64,000 nt of DNA, from positions 1 through 64,000 of the forward strand of contig DVMW01000012.1 of the NCBI GenBank assembly GCA_018714805.1, written 5' to 3'. Source of the DNA: Candidatus Fimenecus excrementigallinarum (GTDB lineage Bacteria; Bacillota; Clostridia; Oscillospirales; Acutalibacteraceae). Of the stretch, positions 51,884-60,478 are shown in pieces (within the stretch, counting starts at the first letter, position 1; each line of letters opens with the position of its first letter). A program made the translations under genes and the position numbers. The notes under the pieces were generated by a model. That model did not search any database. It was not told the DNA's origin and worked only from the letters and a program-made list of their open reading frames with translations.

Positions 51884-54027
51884 CGCTTGCCAAAACCGCC
51901 GGCTTCTGCTTCGGCGTCAGCCGGGCGGTTCACCTTTTGGAGGAAATGGTTGCGCGCGGCGAAAAGGCGTGCACCTTAGGCCCCATTATCCACAATCCCC
52001 AGGTCATCTCCTACTTTGAAGCGCACGGCGTGCGCGTCGTGGAGGACCCCGCCGCCTGCCATGCGGACGAAACGCTGGTCGTGCGCACGCACGGCGTGCC
52101 GAAGGAGACGCTGGAGGCCGTCGGGCAGCTGCCGCTGCGCGTGGAAAACGCGACCTGCCCGTTTGTGACGAAGATTCACAAAATTGTACAAAAACACTCG
52201 ACGCCCGACAATGTAACGCTCATTGCCGGCGACGCCAGCCACCCCGAGGTCGTGGGCATCCGCAGCTATTGCCGGGGGCGGTCCTTTGTCTTTAACAGCC
52301 TGGAGGAACTCGAGACTTTAGCCGAACAGATGCCGTCTCTTGACGAAAACGGGATGATTTTGGTCGCGCAAACGACCTTCAGCACAAAAACCTTCAAAAA
52401 ATGTGTAAAAAAAATAAAATTGGTCTATACAAACGCCGTGATTTTTGATACAATATGTAGTGCGACTGAGGAACGGCAGGAAGAGGCGTTCCGGCTTTCT
52501 TGCGAAAACGATGCGATGCTCATCATCGGCGGTCGGCAAAGCTCCAACACCGCCAAATTGAAAGCCGTGTGCGAATCGAACTGCCCGACCTTTCTGATTG
52601 AAACGGCCCGGGAGCTTCGCGCCATCGACCTTTCCGGGTATCGGTCAATCGGCGTTACTGCGGGCGCGTCCACGCCCGACAGTATAATTAAGGAGGTACT
52701 AAAAACCATGTCTGAAAATCTCACGCAAACTGGGGCAGAAATCGTCGAAAAGGAGGCAACCGAAGCGTCTTCCGAAGCCGCCAGCTTTGCGGATATGCTT
52801 GAGGAATATATCGATTCGAGTTCCGACCAGGCCGTCGTCGGCCGCGTAGTTGCTGTCACCCCGACCGAAATTGAGGTCGAAATTGCCGGCAGAAAGCACA
52901 CGGGCTATGTGACCGCCGCGGAGTACAGCAGCGACCCGTCCGTGGACATCGAAAAGGATGTACATATCGGCGACGAGCTGCATCTTATCGTCATGAAAAC
53001 CAACGATTCCGAGGGCACCATGGCGCTCTCGAAGCGCCGTTACGACGCCATGAAGGCGTGGGACGAGCTCACCGAGGACAACGAGGCCACCGTGGAGGGC
53101 AAGGTTACGGGCGTTGTCGGCGACGGCAAGGGCCTGTTTGTCCAGTACAACGGCATCCGCGTATTCGTTCCCGCTTCGCTTGCCAAGCGCAACCGCAGCG
53201 ATTCTCTGGAGGAAATGGTCGGCCAGACCGTCCAGTTCAAGATTATTGAGGTTGACCGCCGCCGCCGCAGAGTCGTCGGTTCGGTCCGCGCCGCGCTTCG
53301 CGAGGCGCGCGCAGCGGCAGCCGATGCGTTCTGGGCGCAGGCCGAGGAGGGCCAGACCTACACCGGTACGGTCCGCTCGCTGACGAGCTACGGCGCGTTT
53401 GTCGACATCGGCGGTGTGGACGGTATGATTCACATCTCCGAGCTGTCCTGGTCGCGTATCAAGCACCCGTCCGAGGTCGTCAATGTCGGCGACACCGTCG
53501 AGGTGTACATCAAGGGCCTTGACCGCGAAAAGAAGAAAATTTCGCTGGGCTACAAGAAGGCCGAGGACAATCCGTGGGAGATTCTGCGCCGCGACTATCC
53601 GAACGGCTCCGTGCTGCCCGCCAAGATTGTCGGGCTGACGACCTTCGGCGCGTTTGCCAACATCCTGCCCGGGATTGACGGCCTTATCCACATTTCCGAA
53701 ATTTCGCATAAGCACATCGCGAACCCTGCGGACGTGCTGCAGGTCGGCCAGGCGGTGCAGGTTGAGCTTCTCGACGTCGATTTCGACAAGAAGCGCGTCA
53801 GCCTTTCGATGAAGGCGCTGGAGGAGGAGCCCGCCGCCGATACCGCGGAGGAAGCCGCGCCGGTCTCCATTGACGAGCTTGCCGAGCAGATGCAGGAAGA
53901 AGCGCCCGCCGCCGAAGCGGCCGAAGAGGCTGCGGCGGAAGCGCCCGCTGCGGAAGAAGCTGCGGCGGAAGAACCCGCTGCCGAAGAAGCGGCGGCCGAA
54001 GCGCCTGCCGAGGAGACCGCGGAATAA
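51871..54027 (+). CDS. ispH-rpsA: bifunctional 4-hydroxy-3-methylbut-2-enyl diphosphate reductase / ribosomal protein S1 fusion
   Basis: IspH part 'AKTAGFCFGVSRAV...VVRTHGVPKE...GGRQSSNTAKLKAVCE'; S1 motifs 'GAFVDIGGVDGMIHISELSWSRIKHPSEVVNVGDTVEVYIKG' and 'GAFANILPGIDGLIHISEISHKHI'. Confidence 0.93.
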   Translation: MQKITLAKTAGFCFGVSRAVHLLEEMVARGEKACTLGPIIHNPQVISYFEAHGVRVVEDPAACHADETLVVRTHGVPKETLEAVGQLPLRVENATCPFVTKIHKIVQKHSTPDNVTLIAGDASHPEVVGIRSYCRGRSFVFNSLEELETLAEQMPSLDENGMILVAQTTFSTKTFKKCVKKIKLVYTNAVIFDTICSATEERQEEAFRLSCENDAMLIIGGRQSSNTAKLKAVCESNCPTFLIETARELRAIDLSGYRSIGVTAGASTPDSIIKEVLKTMSENLTQTGAEIVEKEATEASSEAASFADMLEEYIDSSSDQAVVGRVVAVTPTEIEVEIAGRKHTGYVTAAEYSSDPSVDIEKDVHIGDELHLIVMKTNDSEGTMALSKRRYDAMKAWDELTEDNEATVEGKVTGVVGDGKGLFVQYNGIRVFVPASLAKRNRSDSLEEMVGQTVQFKIIEVDRRRRRVVGSVRAALREARAAAADAFWAQAEEGQTYTGTVRSLTSYGAFVDIGGVDGMIHISELSWSRIKHPSEVVNVGDTVEVYIKGLDREKKKISLGYKKAEDNPWEILRRDYPNGSVLPAKIVGLTTFGAFANILPGIDGLIHISEISHKHIANPADVLQVGQAVQVELLDVDFDKKRVSLSMKALEEEPAADTAEEAAPVSIDELAEQMQEEAPAAEAAEEAAAEAPAAEEAAAEEPAAEEAAAEAPAEETAE
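52690..52710 (+). promoter_or_regulatory. internal Shine-Dalgarno plus in-frame ATG at the IspH/S1 boundary
   Basis: AAGGAGG (52690-52696) then 11 nt, ATG (52708-52710) in frame with the ORF: ...KT|MSENLTQTG... Confidence 0.65.
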
Positions 54028-54052
54028 GCGGAACACACACGATAGCTTCCAA

Positions 54053-54098
54053 AAAAAGCAGGAGGCGGGTCATGCAGCCTGCCGCCTGCTTTTTGTAT
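54053..54098 (+). terminator. intrinsic terminator
   Basis: AAGCAGGAGGCGGG...CCTGCCGCCTGCTTTTTG. Confidence 0.65.
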
Positions 54099-54130
54099 AG
54101 GTTCAAAGAGAAGACAAAGGAGGTCTTTTT

Positions 54131-55849
54131 ATGAACGGTAAAGTTTTGTCCGCAGCCGCTTTGGCGGCGGGCGCGGCGCTCACCGCAGCCGCGGCGGTGC
54201 TCAAGAAGCAGGGTGTTTGCCCCGTGTGCGAGGTCAAAAAGGCCGTTGCGCGCGCCGGCGTCCACATCCGGGCGAAAAGCGAGTACGACAACGGCGTCGC
54301 CCTGACGCCGCCGATGGGCTGGTCGAGCTGGAACGCCTTCCACAACAAAATCAACGAAACGATGATTCTGGAAATGGCGGACGCGATAAAGGCCTCCGGT
54401 CTGCTCGAGGCCGGCTACCAGTACCTGAATCTGGACGACTGCTGGCAGAGCTCCCTGCGCGACGAGAACGGGCGGCTGCAGGGCGATTTAACGACGTTCC
54501 CGACCGGCATTCCGGCGTTGGTGCGTATGCTCAACGAAAAGGGCTTCAAGGCCGGCATTTATTCCTCCAACGGCACGCTGACCTGTGAGGACCTGCCCGC
54601 GTCGCTCGGGCATGAGCGCCTGGACGCGGAGACCTTCGCCGAATGGGGCATCGAATATTTCAAATACGACTTCTGCCACAACAAAAAGATTCCGACCAAA
54701 GCCCCGAACATCGCGTATCTGCTTATCGGCGGCGGCGCGCTGGAGGAGGAAATGCGCCTGAACGCTTCGGACGCGGAGCTGGAGGGCAGCGCCAAGGTCG
54801 AATGGGAAAAGACCGGCGGCTACGTGACGCGTCTGGACAGCAATATGGGCGCGATTCGGTTCAGCTTTGTCGATGTGCCGAAGGACGGCGAATACGTGCT
54901 GACCATCGTCGTGCGCAAGGCGCTGAATACGGAAAAATTCGTGACCGTCACCGTAAACGGGCAGGACGAATATCCCGTGTATTTCCCGCCGACAAAGGCG
55001 TGGAGCCGCGAGGGGCGCGTGCAGGTCAGGATTCGGCTGCAGGCGGGGGCGAACACGCTCGAAATCCGCAACCCCATCGCCTCGCGCATGGACAGCGCCG
55101 CTTACCAGTACGTCAATATGGGCCGGGAGCTCAAGCGCGCCACCGCGCAGTATGCGAAGGCGCACGGCGTCCCCGAAAAGCCGATTGTATTTTCCATTTG
55201 CGAATGGGGGCTCAACCGCCCGTGGCTGTGGGGCCGGCAGGCGGGCAACCTCTGGCGCACCACGCCGGACATCGCCCCGCATTGGGCGTCGGTCGTCGGC
55301 ATTTACGAGCACAATGTCCGCCTGTATAAGCACGCGTGCGTCGGCGGGTACAACGACCCCGATATGCTGGAGGTCGGCAACGGCAATTTGACGCTGGAGG
55401 AAAACCGCGCGCACTTTACGCTTTGGTGCATGATGGCGTCGCCCCTTATTTTGGGCAACGACATCCGGCTGTTCATGAAGCCCGACGGCACGGCCGACCG
55501 CGACAACGCGGTGCTCAAGATTTTGACGGACAGGGACCTTATCGCCATTGACCAGGACCGCAAGTGTATGCCCTGCCGCCGCATCAAAACGAACGGCCTC
55601 GGCGACGTGCTGGTCAAGCCGCTGGAGAACGGCGAGGTTGCCGTGTGCCTGTTTAACAAAGGGCCCAAGGCCATGACCATGACCGCCTCTTTGCGCGCCG
55701 TGGCGAACCAGGCGTTCTCGGGGCTGCCCGTCGCGTCGCAGTACGTCTGCCGCGACCTTTGGGAAAAGACCGAGACGACCACGTCCGACCTTCTGACGCC
55801 CTCTGTCGAATCGCACGGCGTCAAGGTTTACCGCATCCGTGCAGTTTAA
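54131..55849 (+). CDS. alpha-galactosidase (GH27-like) with inserted beta-sandwich-like domain
   Basis: 'LTPPMGWSSWNAFHNKIN...YLNLDDCWQSS...YFKYDFCHN...SICEWGLNRPWLWG...SPLILGNDIR'. Confidence 0.9.
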   Translation: MNGKVLSAAALAAGAALTAAAAVLKKQGVCPVCEVKKAVARAGVHIRAKSEYDNGVALTPPMGWSSWNAFHNKINETMILEMADAIKASGLLEAGYQYLNLDDCWQSSLRDENGRLQGDLTTFPTGIPALVRMLNEKGFKAGIYSSNGTLTCEDLPASLGHERLDAETFAEWGIEYFKYDFCHNKKIPTKAPNIAYLLIGGGALEEEMRLNASDAELEGSAKVEWEKTGGYVTRLDSNMGAIRFSFVDVPKDGEYVLTIVVRKALNTEKFVTVTVNGQDEYPVYFPPTKAWSREGRVQVRIRLQAGANTLEIRNPIASRMDSAAYQYVNMGRELKRATAQYAKAHGVPEKPIVFSICEWGLNRPWLWGRQAGNLWRTTPDIAPHWASVVGIYEHNVRLYKHACVGGYNDPDMLEVGNGNLTLEENRAHFTLWCMMASPLILGNDIRLFMKPDGTADRDNAVLKILTDRDLIAIDQDRKCMPCRRIKTNGLGDVLVKPLENGEVAVCLFNKGPKAMTMTASLRAVANQAFSGLPVASQYVCRDLWEKTETTTSDLLTPSVESHGVKVYRIRAV

Positions 55850-55884
55850 CGCGTTCCCAAAAATCCTTTTAGGGGGAATGAAAT

Positions 55885-56562
55885 ATGCAGTATAAAATCG
55901 TAGGCGAACCCATGCCCGCCGTCATTTGCGAGCTGGAAAGCGGCGAATCCATGATTACCGAGCGCGGCTCGATGAGCTGGATGTCTCCGAATATGGAGAT
56001 GAAAACCAACGCCGGCGGCGTCGGCAAGGCGCTCGGCAGGCTCTTTTCCGGCGAGTCCATATTCCAGAACACCTACACCGCCAACGGCGCGGGGATGATT
56101 GCGTTCGCGTCGAGCTTCCCGGGCGCTATCCGCGTTGTGGAGGTCACGCCCGACCGCCCCGTTATCACCCAGAAGGGCAGCTTTTTGGCGGCGGAATCCG
56201 GGGTGGAGCTGTCCGTCTTTTTCCAAAAACGCTTCGGCGCGGGGCTTTTCGGCGGCGAAGGGTTTATTATGCAGAAGCTGACCGGCAGCGGCCTTGCCTT
56301 CCTTGAAATCGACGGCTCGGCGGTGGAATACGAGCTTCAGCCCGGGCAGAGCATGATTGTCGACAGCGGCAACCTCGCCATGATGGACGCGTCCTGCACG
56401 ATGGACGTCGTCACGGTCAAGGGCGTTAAAAACGCGCTGTTCGGCGGCGAGGGCCTGTTCAATACGATTGTGACCGGCCCCGGCAAAATCGTGGTGCAGA
56501 CGATGCCGGCCAGCGGCGTCGCGGCGGCGATTATCCCGTATCTGCCCGTCGACCGGAAGTGA
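55885..56562 (+). CDS. TIGR00266/AIM24 family protein
   Basis: 'GEPMPAVICELESGESMITERGSMSWMSPNMEMKTNAGG'. Confidence 0.9.
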   Translation: MQYKIVGEPMPAVICELESGESMITERGSMSWMSPNMEMKTNAGGVGKALGRLFSGESIFQNTYTANGAGMIAFASSFPGAIRVVEVTPDRPVITQKGSFLAAESGVELSVFFQKRFGAGLFGGEGFIMQKLTGSGLAFLEIDGSAVEYELQPGQSMIVDSGNLAMMDASCTMDVVTVKGVKNALFGGEGLFNTIVTGPGKIVVQTMPASGVAAAIIPYLPVDRK

Positions 56563-56603
56563 CCCGGCAGGGGGATTTTACGCAATACCCGGATAAAAAG
56601 CAG

Positions 56604-56643
56604 GGACGGCCCCGTGTCCAATCGACACGGGGCCGTCCTTTTC
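56604..56643. terminator. terminator between convergent genes
   Basis: GGACGGCCCCGTGTC-CAATC-GACACGGGGCCGTCC then TTTT. Confidence 0.88.
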
Positions 56644-56659
56644 TGTCCCGAAGTTTCCG

Positions 56660-57343
56660 CTACGCCTTTTCCGCAGCCGGCCTTGTCCGCGCATCCCGCG
56701 CGCTGCCGGAGTCCGCGAAGTACCAGTTGTTGAACCGCTTTTCCATTTTCGCGTCCGGATAGCGCCGGTCAAGCCGGCGCCCGAGGGCGCTTTGCGCCGC
56801 CGTGCCTGCGTGGCGGCGGCTCCAGCGGTACAGCGCCATGCTCGTAACGACTGTGTCGGCCGTAAGGAAGAGCGCGGCGAACTGCGACGCGCCCGTAAGC
56901 GCCGGGTGCGCCGCAAGGGCGAGCAGCCCGTCCAGCGCGGGCAGGAGCAGCTGGAACATACAGCCGATAAGCCCCCACATCAACGCCATTTTCAGGTTGA
57001 CGAAGCCCTTGAAATTCAGAAGGGTGTCGGAATAATCCCATGCGCGCATCCCGAGCCCGTAGTAGACAAGCGCCCCGCCGACCAGCTCCACCGCCGCGCC
57101 AATCAGCGCGAACAGCAGAAAGCGGATTCCCGCCGGCTGTCCGGCAAACGCCAGGGAACCGATATAACAGCCGGCGCAGCCGAAGCCGTAGATGGTGCAC
57201 AGCGGCGACCACAGCAGGGTGGTGTGCGCCTGCCAAAAGCCGTAGCGCACGCGCCACCAAACGCCCTCCAGCAAAACGCCCAGCAGCCCGCCGAACACGA
57301 ACAGCCAAAGACAGTGCCGCAAAAGCACGGACAAGCTATCCAT
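56660..57343 (-). CDS. putative ABC transporter permease (CmpB-type membrane protein)
   Basis: 'GGLLGVLLEGVWWRVRYGFWQAHTTLLWSPLCTIYGFG'. Confidence 0.8.
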   Translation of the reverse strand: MDSLSVLLRHCLWLFVFGGLLGVLLEGVWWRVRYGFWQAHTTLLWSPLCTIYGFGCAGCYIGSLAFAGQPAGIRFLLFALIGAAVELVGGALVYYGLGMRAWDYSDTLLNFKGFVNLKMALMWGLIGCMFQLLLPALDGLLALAAHPALTGASQFAALFLTADTVVTSMALYRWSRRHAGTAAQSALGRRLDRRYPDAKMEKRFNNWYFADSGSARDARTRPAAEKA

Positions 57344-57514
57344 TTGCACACCTCCCGGTTGCGCGGTTTTTCGATACTTCTTTTTTATAGGAACCGTTTA
57401 ACGCCCGTGTGAACCGGGTGTGAGCAAATTGTGAATTGTTTAACAAATAGCGGCGAATCCCGGCGCGCTGTGCGCCCGGCGGGGCGGCGCTTGCAAAACG
57501 GAAAAATTTCCCGC

Positions 57515-57543
57515 TTGACAATAGAACAAATGTTCTGTATACT
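57515..57543 (+). promoter_or_regulatory. dinB promoter
   Basis: TTGACA - 17 bp - TATACT. Confidence 0.82.
57524..57535. promoter_or_regulatory. LexA/SOS box 1
   Basis: GAACAAATGTTC, matching the Gram-positive GAACRNRYGTTY core; lies in the -35/-10 spacer. Confidence 0.85.
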
Positions 57544-57549
57544 GAATAC

Positions 57550-57561
57550 GAACATTTGTTC
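57550..57561. promoter_or_regulatory. LexA/SOS box 2
   Basis: GAACATTTGTTC; exact reverse complement of box 1. Confidence 0.82.
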
Positions 57562-57588
57562 TATTTCTTGCGATAAGAGGCGAACGGG

Positions 57589-58824
57589 ATGGAACGCATC
57601 ATCCTGCACAGCGACATCAACAACTGCTACGCGTCGGTCGAATGCCTGTACGACGCCACGCTGCGCGGCAAGCCCGTTGCGGTCGGCGGGTCGGCCGAAA
57701 CCCGCCACGGCATTGTGCTTGCCAAATCCGAGCAGGCAAAGCGCTGCGGCGTGCAGACCGGCGAAACGCTCTGGCAGGCGCGGCAGAAATGCCGGGAGCT
57801 GGTGGTTGTGCCGCCGCATTACGAGCGGTATCTGCGTTACTCGCGGCTGGTCCGCGCGATTTACCGGCGCTACACCGACTGCATCGAGCCGTTCGGGCTG
57901 GATGAAGCGTGGCTCGACGTGACCGGCTCCTCCGCGCTCGCAAGCGGTACGGTTGCCGATGAAATCCGCCGCGCCGTGCGCCGGGAGCTGGGGCTGACGG
58001 TTTCGGTGGGGGTGTCGTTCAACAAAATTTTTGCAAAGCTCGGCTCGGACCTGAAAAAGCCCGACGCCGTGACGGTCATCGACCATACGAATTTCCGGGA
58101 GAAAATCTGGAACCTGCCCGTGGACGCCATGCTCGGCTGCGGCCGGGCGACGGCCCGTAAGCTCCGGCTTTGCGGCGTGCAGACCATCGGGCAGCTGGCG
58201 TCCTGCGACCCGGCGATGCTGCAAGCGCGGTTCGGCAAGGCGGGGGAGACGCTCTGGCTTTACGCCAACGGGCTCGACTGCTCGCGCGTGCGCCCGGACG
58301 GGGAGGAGCCCGTCCCGAAAAGCGTCGGCCACGGCGCGACGTGCGTCCGCGACCTGCACACGGCCGGGGAGGTGTGGCTCGTCCTGCTCTCTTTGACGCA
58401 GGAAATTTGCAAACGTCTGCACGAAGCGGCGCTCGCGGCGTCGGCGGTGCAGGTGAGCGTCAAAAACAACCTGCTGTTTGCACGGCAGTTCCAGTCGCCT
58501 CTGCCGCTGCCTACGCAAAGCGCCATGGAGCTTGCCCGCGCGGCCTTCGAGCTGTTTTGCAGGCAGTACCGCTGGGAAAAGCCCGTGCGCGCGGTTTCGG
58601 TGCGCGCGTTCCGCCTGCAGGCGGAAAATATGCCGGTCCAGACCGATTTGTTTACGGATTTTTCCCGGCACAGCCGCCAGGCGCAGCTCGACGAAACGGT
58701 CCTCGCCATTCGCCGCCGGTACGGCCGGGACAGCATTTTCAATGCGAGCCTGCTTTCGGAAACCGCGCTTTCCCACGCCGCGCCCGCCTTTTGCGTGCTG
58801 CCCGGCACGCCGTTTTGCAAATGA
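57589..58824 (+). CDS. dinB: Y-family DNA polymerase IV
   Basis: 'ILHSDINNCYASVECLYDATLRGKPVAVGGSAETRHGIVLAKSEQAKRCGVQTGE...SVGVSFNKIFAKLGSDLKKPDA'. Confidence 0.94.
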   Translation: MERIILHSDINNCYASVECLYDATLRGKPVAVGGSAETRHGIVLAKSEQAKRCGVQTGETLWQARQKCRELVVVPPHYERYLRYSRLVRAIYRRYTDCIEPFGLDEAWLDVTGSSALASGTVADEIRRAVRRELGLTVSVGVSFNKIFAKLGSDLKKPDAVTVIDHTNFREKIWNLPVDAMLGCGRATARKLRLCGVQTIGQLASCDPAMLQARFGKAGETLWLYANGLDCSRVRPDGEEPVPKSVGHGATCVRDLHTAGEVWLVLLSLTQEICKRLHEAALAASAVQVSVKNNLLFARQFQSPLPLPTQSAMELARAAFELFCRQYRWEKPVRAVSVRAFRLQAENMPVQTDLFTDFSRHSRQAQLDETVLAIRRRYGRDSIFNASLLSETALSHAAPAFCVLPGTPFCK

Positions 58825-58987
58825 AAAAAACGACAAAAACGCGGACGCATCGGTTAAAAACCTGTGAATTTGGGAGAATATCAAAAAGCGGGAAAACTCG
58901 GCGTTGACGTTTGACAAAAACGGGTTTATCTTAGTATATGAGGAAGATTTGGACTTCCCGTATCCATGCGGAAAGGCGGTTTTTTCG

Positions 58988-60406
58988 ATGCGAAAGACCA
59001 AAATCATTTGCACCGTCGGCCCTGCAACGGACCGACCCGGCATTTTGGAACAGATGATGCGCGCGGGCATGAACGTGGCGCGCTTTAATTTCTCCCACAG
59101 CGATTACGAGACGCACGAGCGCCGCTTCCGGGCGCTTGCCGCCCTGCGTGAAACGCTCGGGCTTCCCGTTGCCTCCATGCTCGATACCCGCGGGCCGGAA
59201 ATTCGGCTCGGCGTTTTCCGCGACCACAAGCCCGTCGAGGTGCGCGCGGGCGACACCTACACGCTGACGACCCGCGACGTGGAATGCGACGACAAGGTCG
59301 CTTCCGTCAGCTTCAAGGGGCTTCCGGGCGACGTGCGCGCCGGCACGCGCATCCTTATCAACGACGGCCTTGTCGCCATGCGCGTGGAAAAGGTCACGGA
59401 CGAGGACGTCGTCTGCACCGTCGAGGACGGCGGGATGCTGTCCGACCGCAAGGGCGTCAACGTCCCGGGCGTGGAGCTGTCCATGCCGTATCTTTCCGAA
59501 ACGGATATGAACGATTTGGAATTCGGCGCGAAGCTGGGCTTCGATTTCATCGCCGCGTCGTTTGTACGCTCGGCGGCGGACGTGGCGTATCTGCGCAAAT
59601 TCACAAACGCCCTCGGCTGGCGCTCGGTGCGCATTATCGCGAAAATCGAAAACATGGACGGCGTCAACAACATCGATGAAATTATCGAGGCCGCCGACGG
59701 GATTATGGTTGCGCGCGGCGACATGGGCGTGGAAATTCCGTTTGAAAAGATTCCGCCCATCCAAAAGCAGCTTATCAAAAAGGCGTACAGCGCCGGCAAG
59801 CAGGTGGTTACCGCCACGCAGATGCTTGAATCCATGATTACGAACCCCCGCCCGACCCGCGCCGAGATAACAGACGTCGCCAACGCCGTGTACGACGGCA
59901 CCTCCGCCATTATGCTCTCGGGCGAAACGGCGGCGGGCGCGCACCCGGTGGAGGCGGTCGAAACGATGGCGCTCATCGCCGAAAGCACGGAATCGCAGAT
60001 TGACTACGTCACGCACTTTAAGGCGTTCGGCAGCGACAGCAACAAGACCATTACCAACGCCATTTCCCACGCGACCGTTACGACGGCGCACGACCTCGGC
60101 GCAAAGGCTATCATCACGGTTACGAAAAGCGGCTCGACCGCCCGCATGATTTCCAAGCACCGGCCGCAGTCCATGATTATCGGCTGCACGACGAACGAAA
60201 CGGTCTGCCGCCAGATGAGTATGTCCTGGGGCATTATCCCGCTGATGTGCGATGAAAAGCGCAACACCGACGAGCTGTTCTCCCACGCGGTGGACGTGGC
60301 GCAAAAGCATGGGCTTATCGGCAAGGGCGACACGGTTGTCATCACCGCCGGCATCCCGCTGGGCGTTTCCGGCACGACCAATATGCTCAAGGTTGAAAAG
60401 CTGTAA
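58988..60406 (+). CDS. pyk: pyruvate kinase
   Basis: 'MRKTKIICTVGPATDRPGILEQMMRAGMNVARFNFSHSDYE...IMVARGDMGVEIPFEKIPPIQKQLI'. Confidence 0.96.
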   Translation: MRKTKIICTVGPATDRPGILEQMMRAGMNVARFNFSHSDYETHERRFRALAALRETLGLPVASMLDTRGPEIRLGVFRDHKPVEVRAGDTYTLTTRDVECDDKVASVSFKGLPGDVRAGTRILINDGLVAMRVEKVTDEDVVCTVEDGGMLSDRKGVNVPGVELSMPYLSETDMNDLEFGAKLGFDFIAASFVRSAADVAYLRKFTNALGWRSVRIIAKIENMDGVNNIDEIIEAADGIMVARGDMGVEIPFEKIPPIQKQLIKKAYSAGKQVVTATQMLESMITNPRPTRAEITDVANAVYDGTSAIMLSGETAAGAHPVEAVETMALIAESTESQIDYVTHFKAFGSDSNKTITNAISHATVTTAHDLGAKAIITVTKSGSTARMISKHRPQSMIIGCTTNETVCRQMSMSWGIIPLMCDEKRNTDELFSHAVDVAQKHGLIGKGDTVVITAGIPLGVSGTTNMLKVEKL

Positions 60407-60416
60407 TCAGCAGTAT

Positions 60417-60460
60417 AAAACCGGCCCCGTGCTTTTGCAGCACAGGGCCGGTTTTGTTGT
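60417..60460. terminator. terminator between convergent genes
   Basis: AAAACCGGCCCCGTGC...GCACAGGGCCGGTTTTG. Confidence 0.82.
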
Positions 60461-60478
60461 TGATAACGGAAGCTTGCG

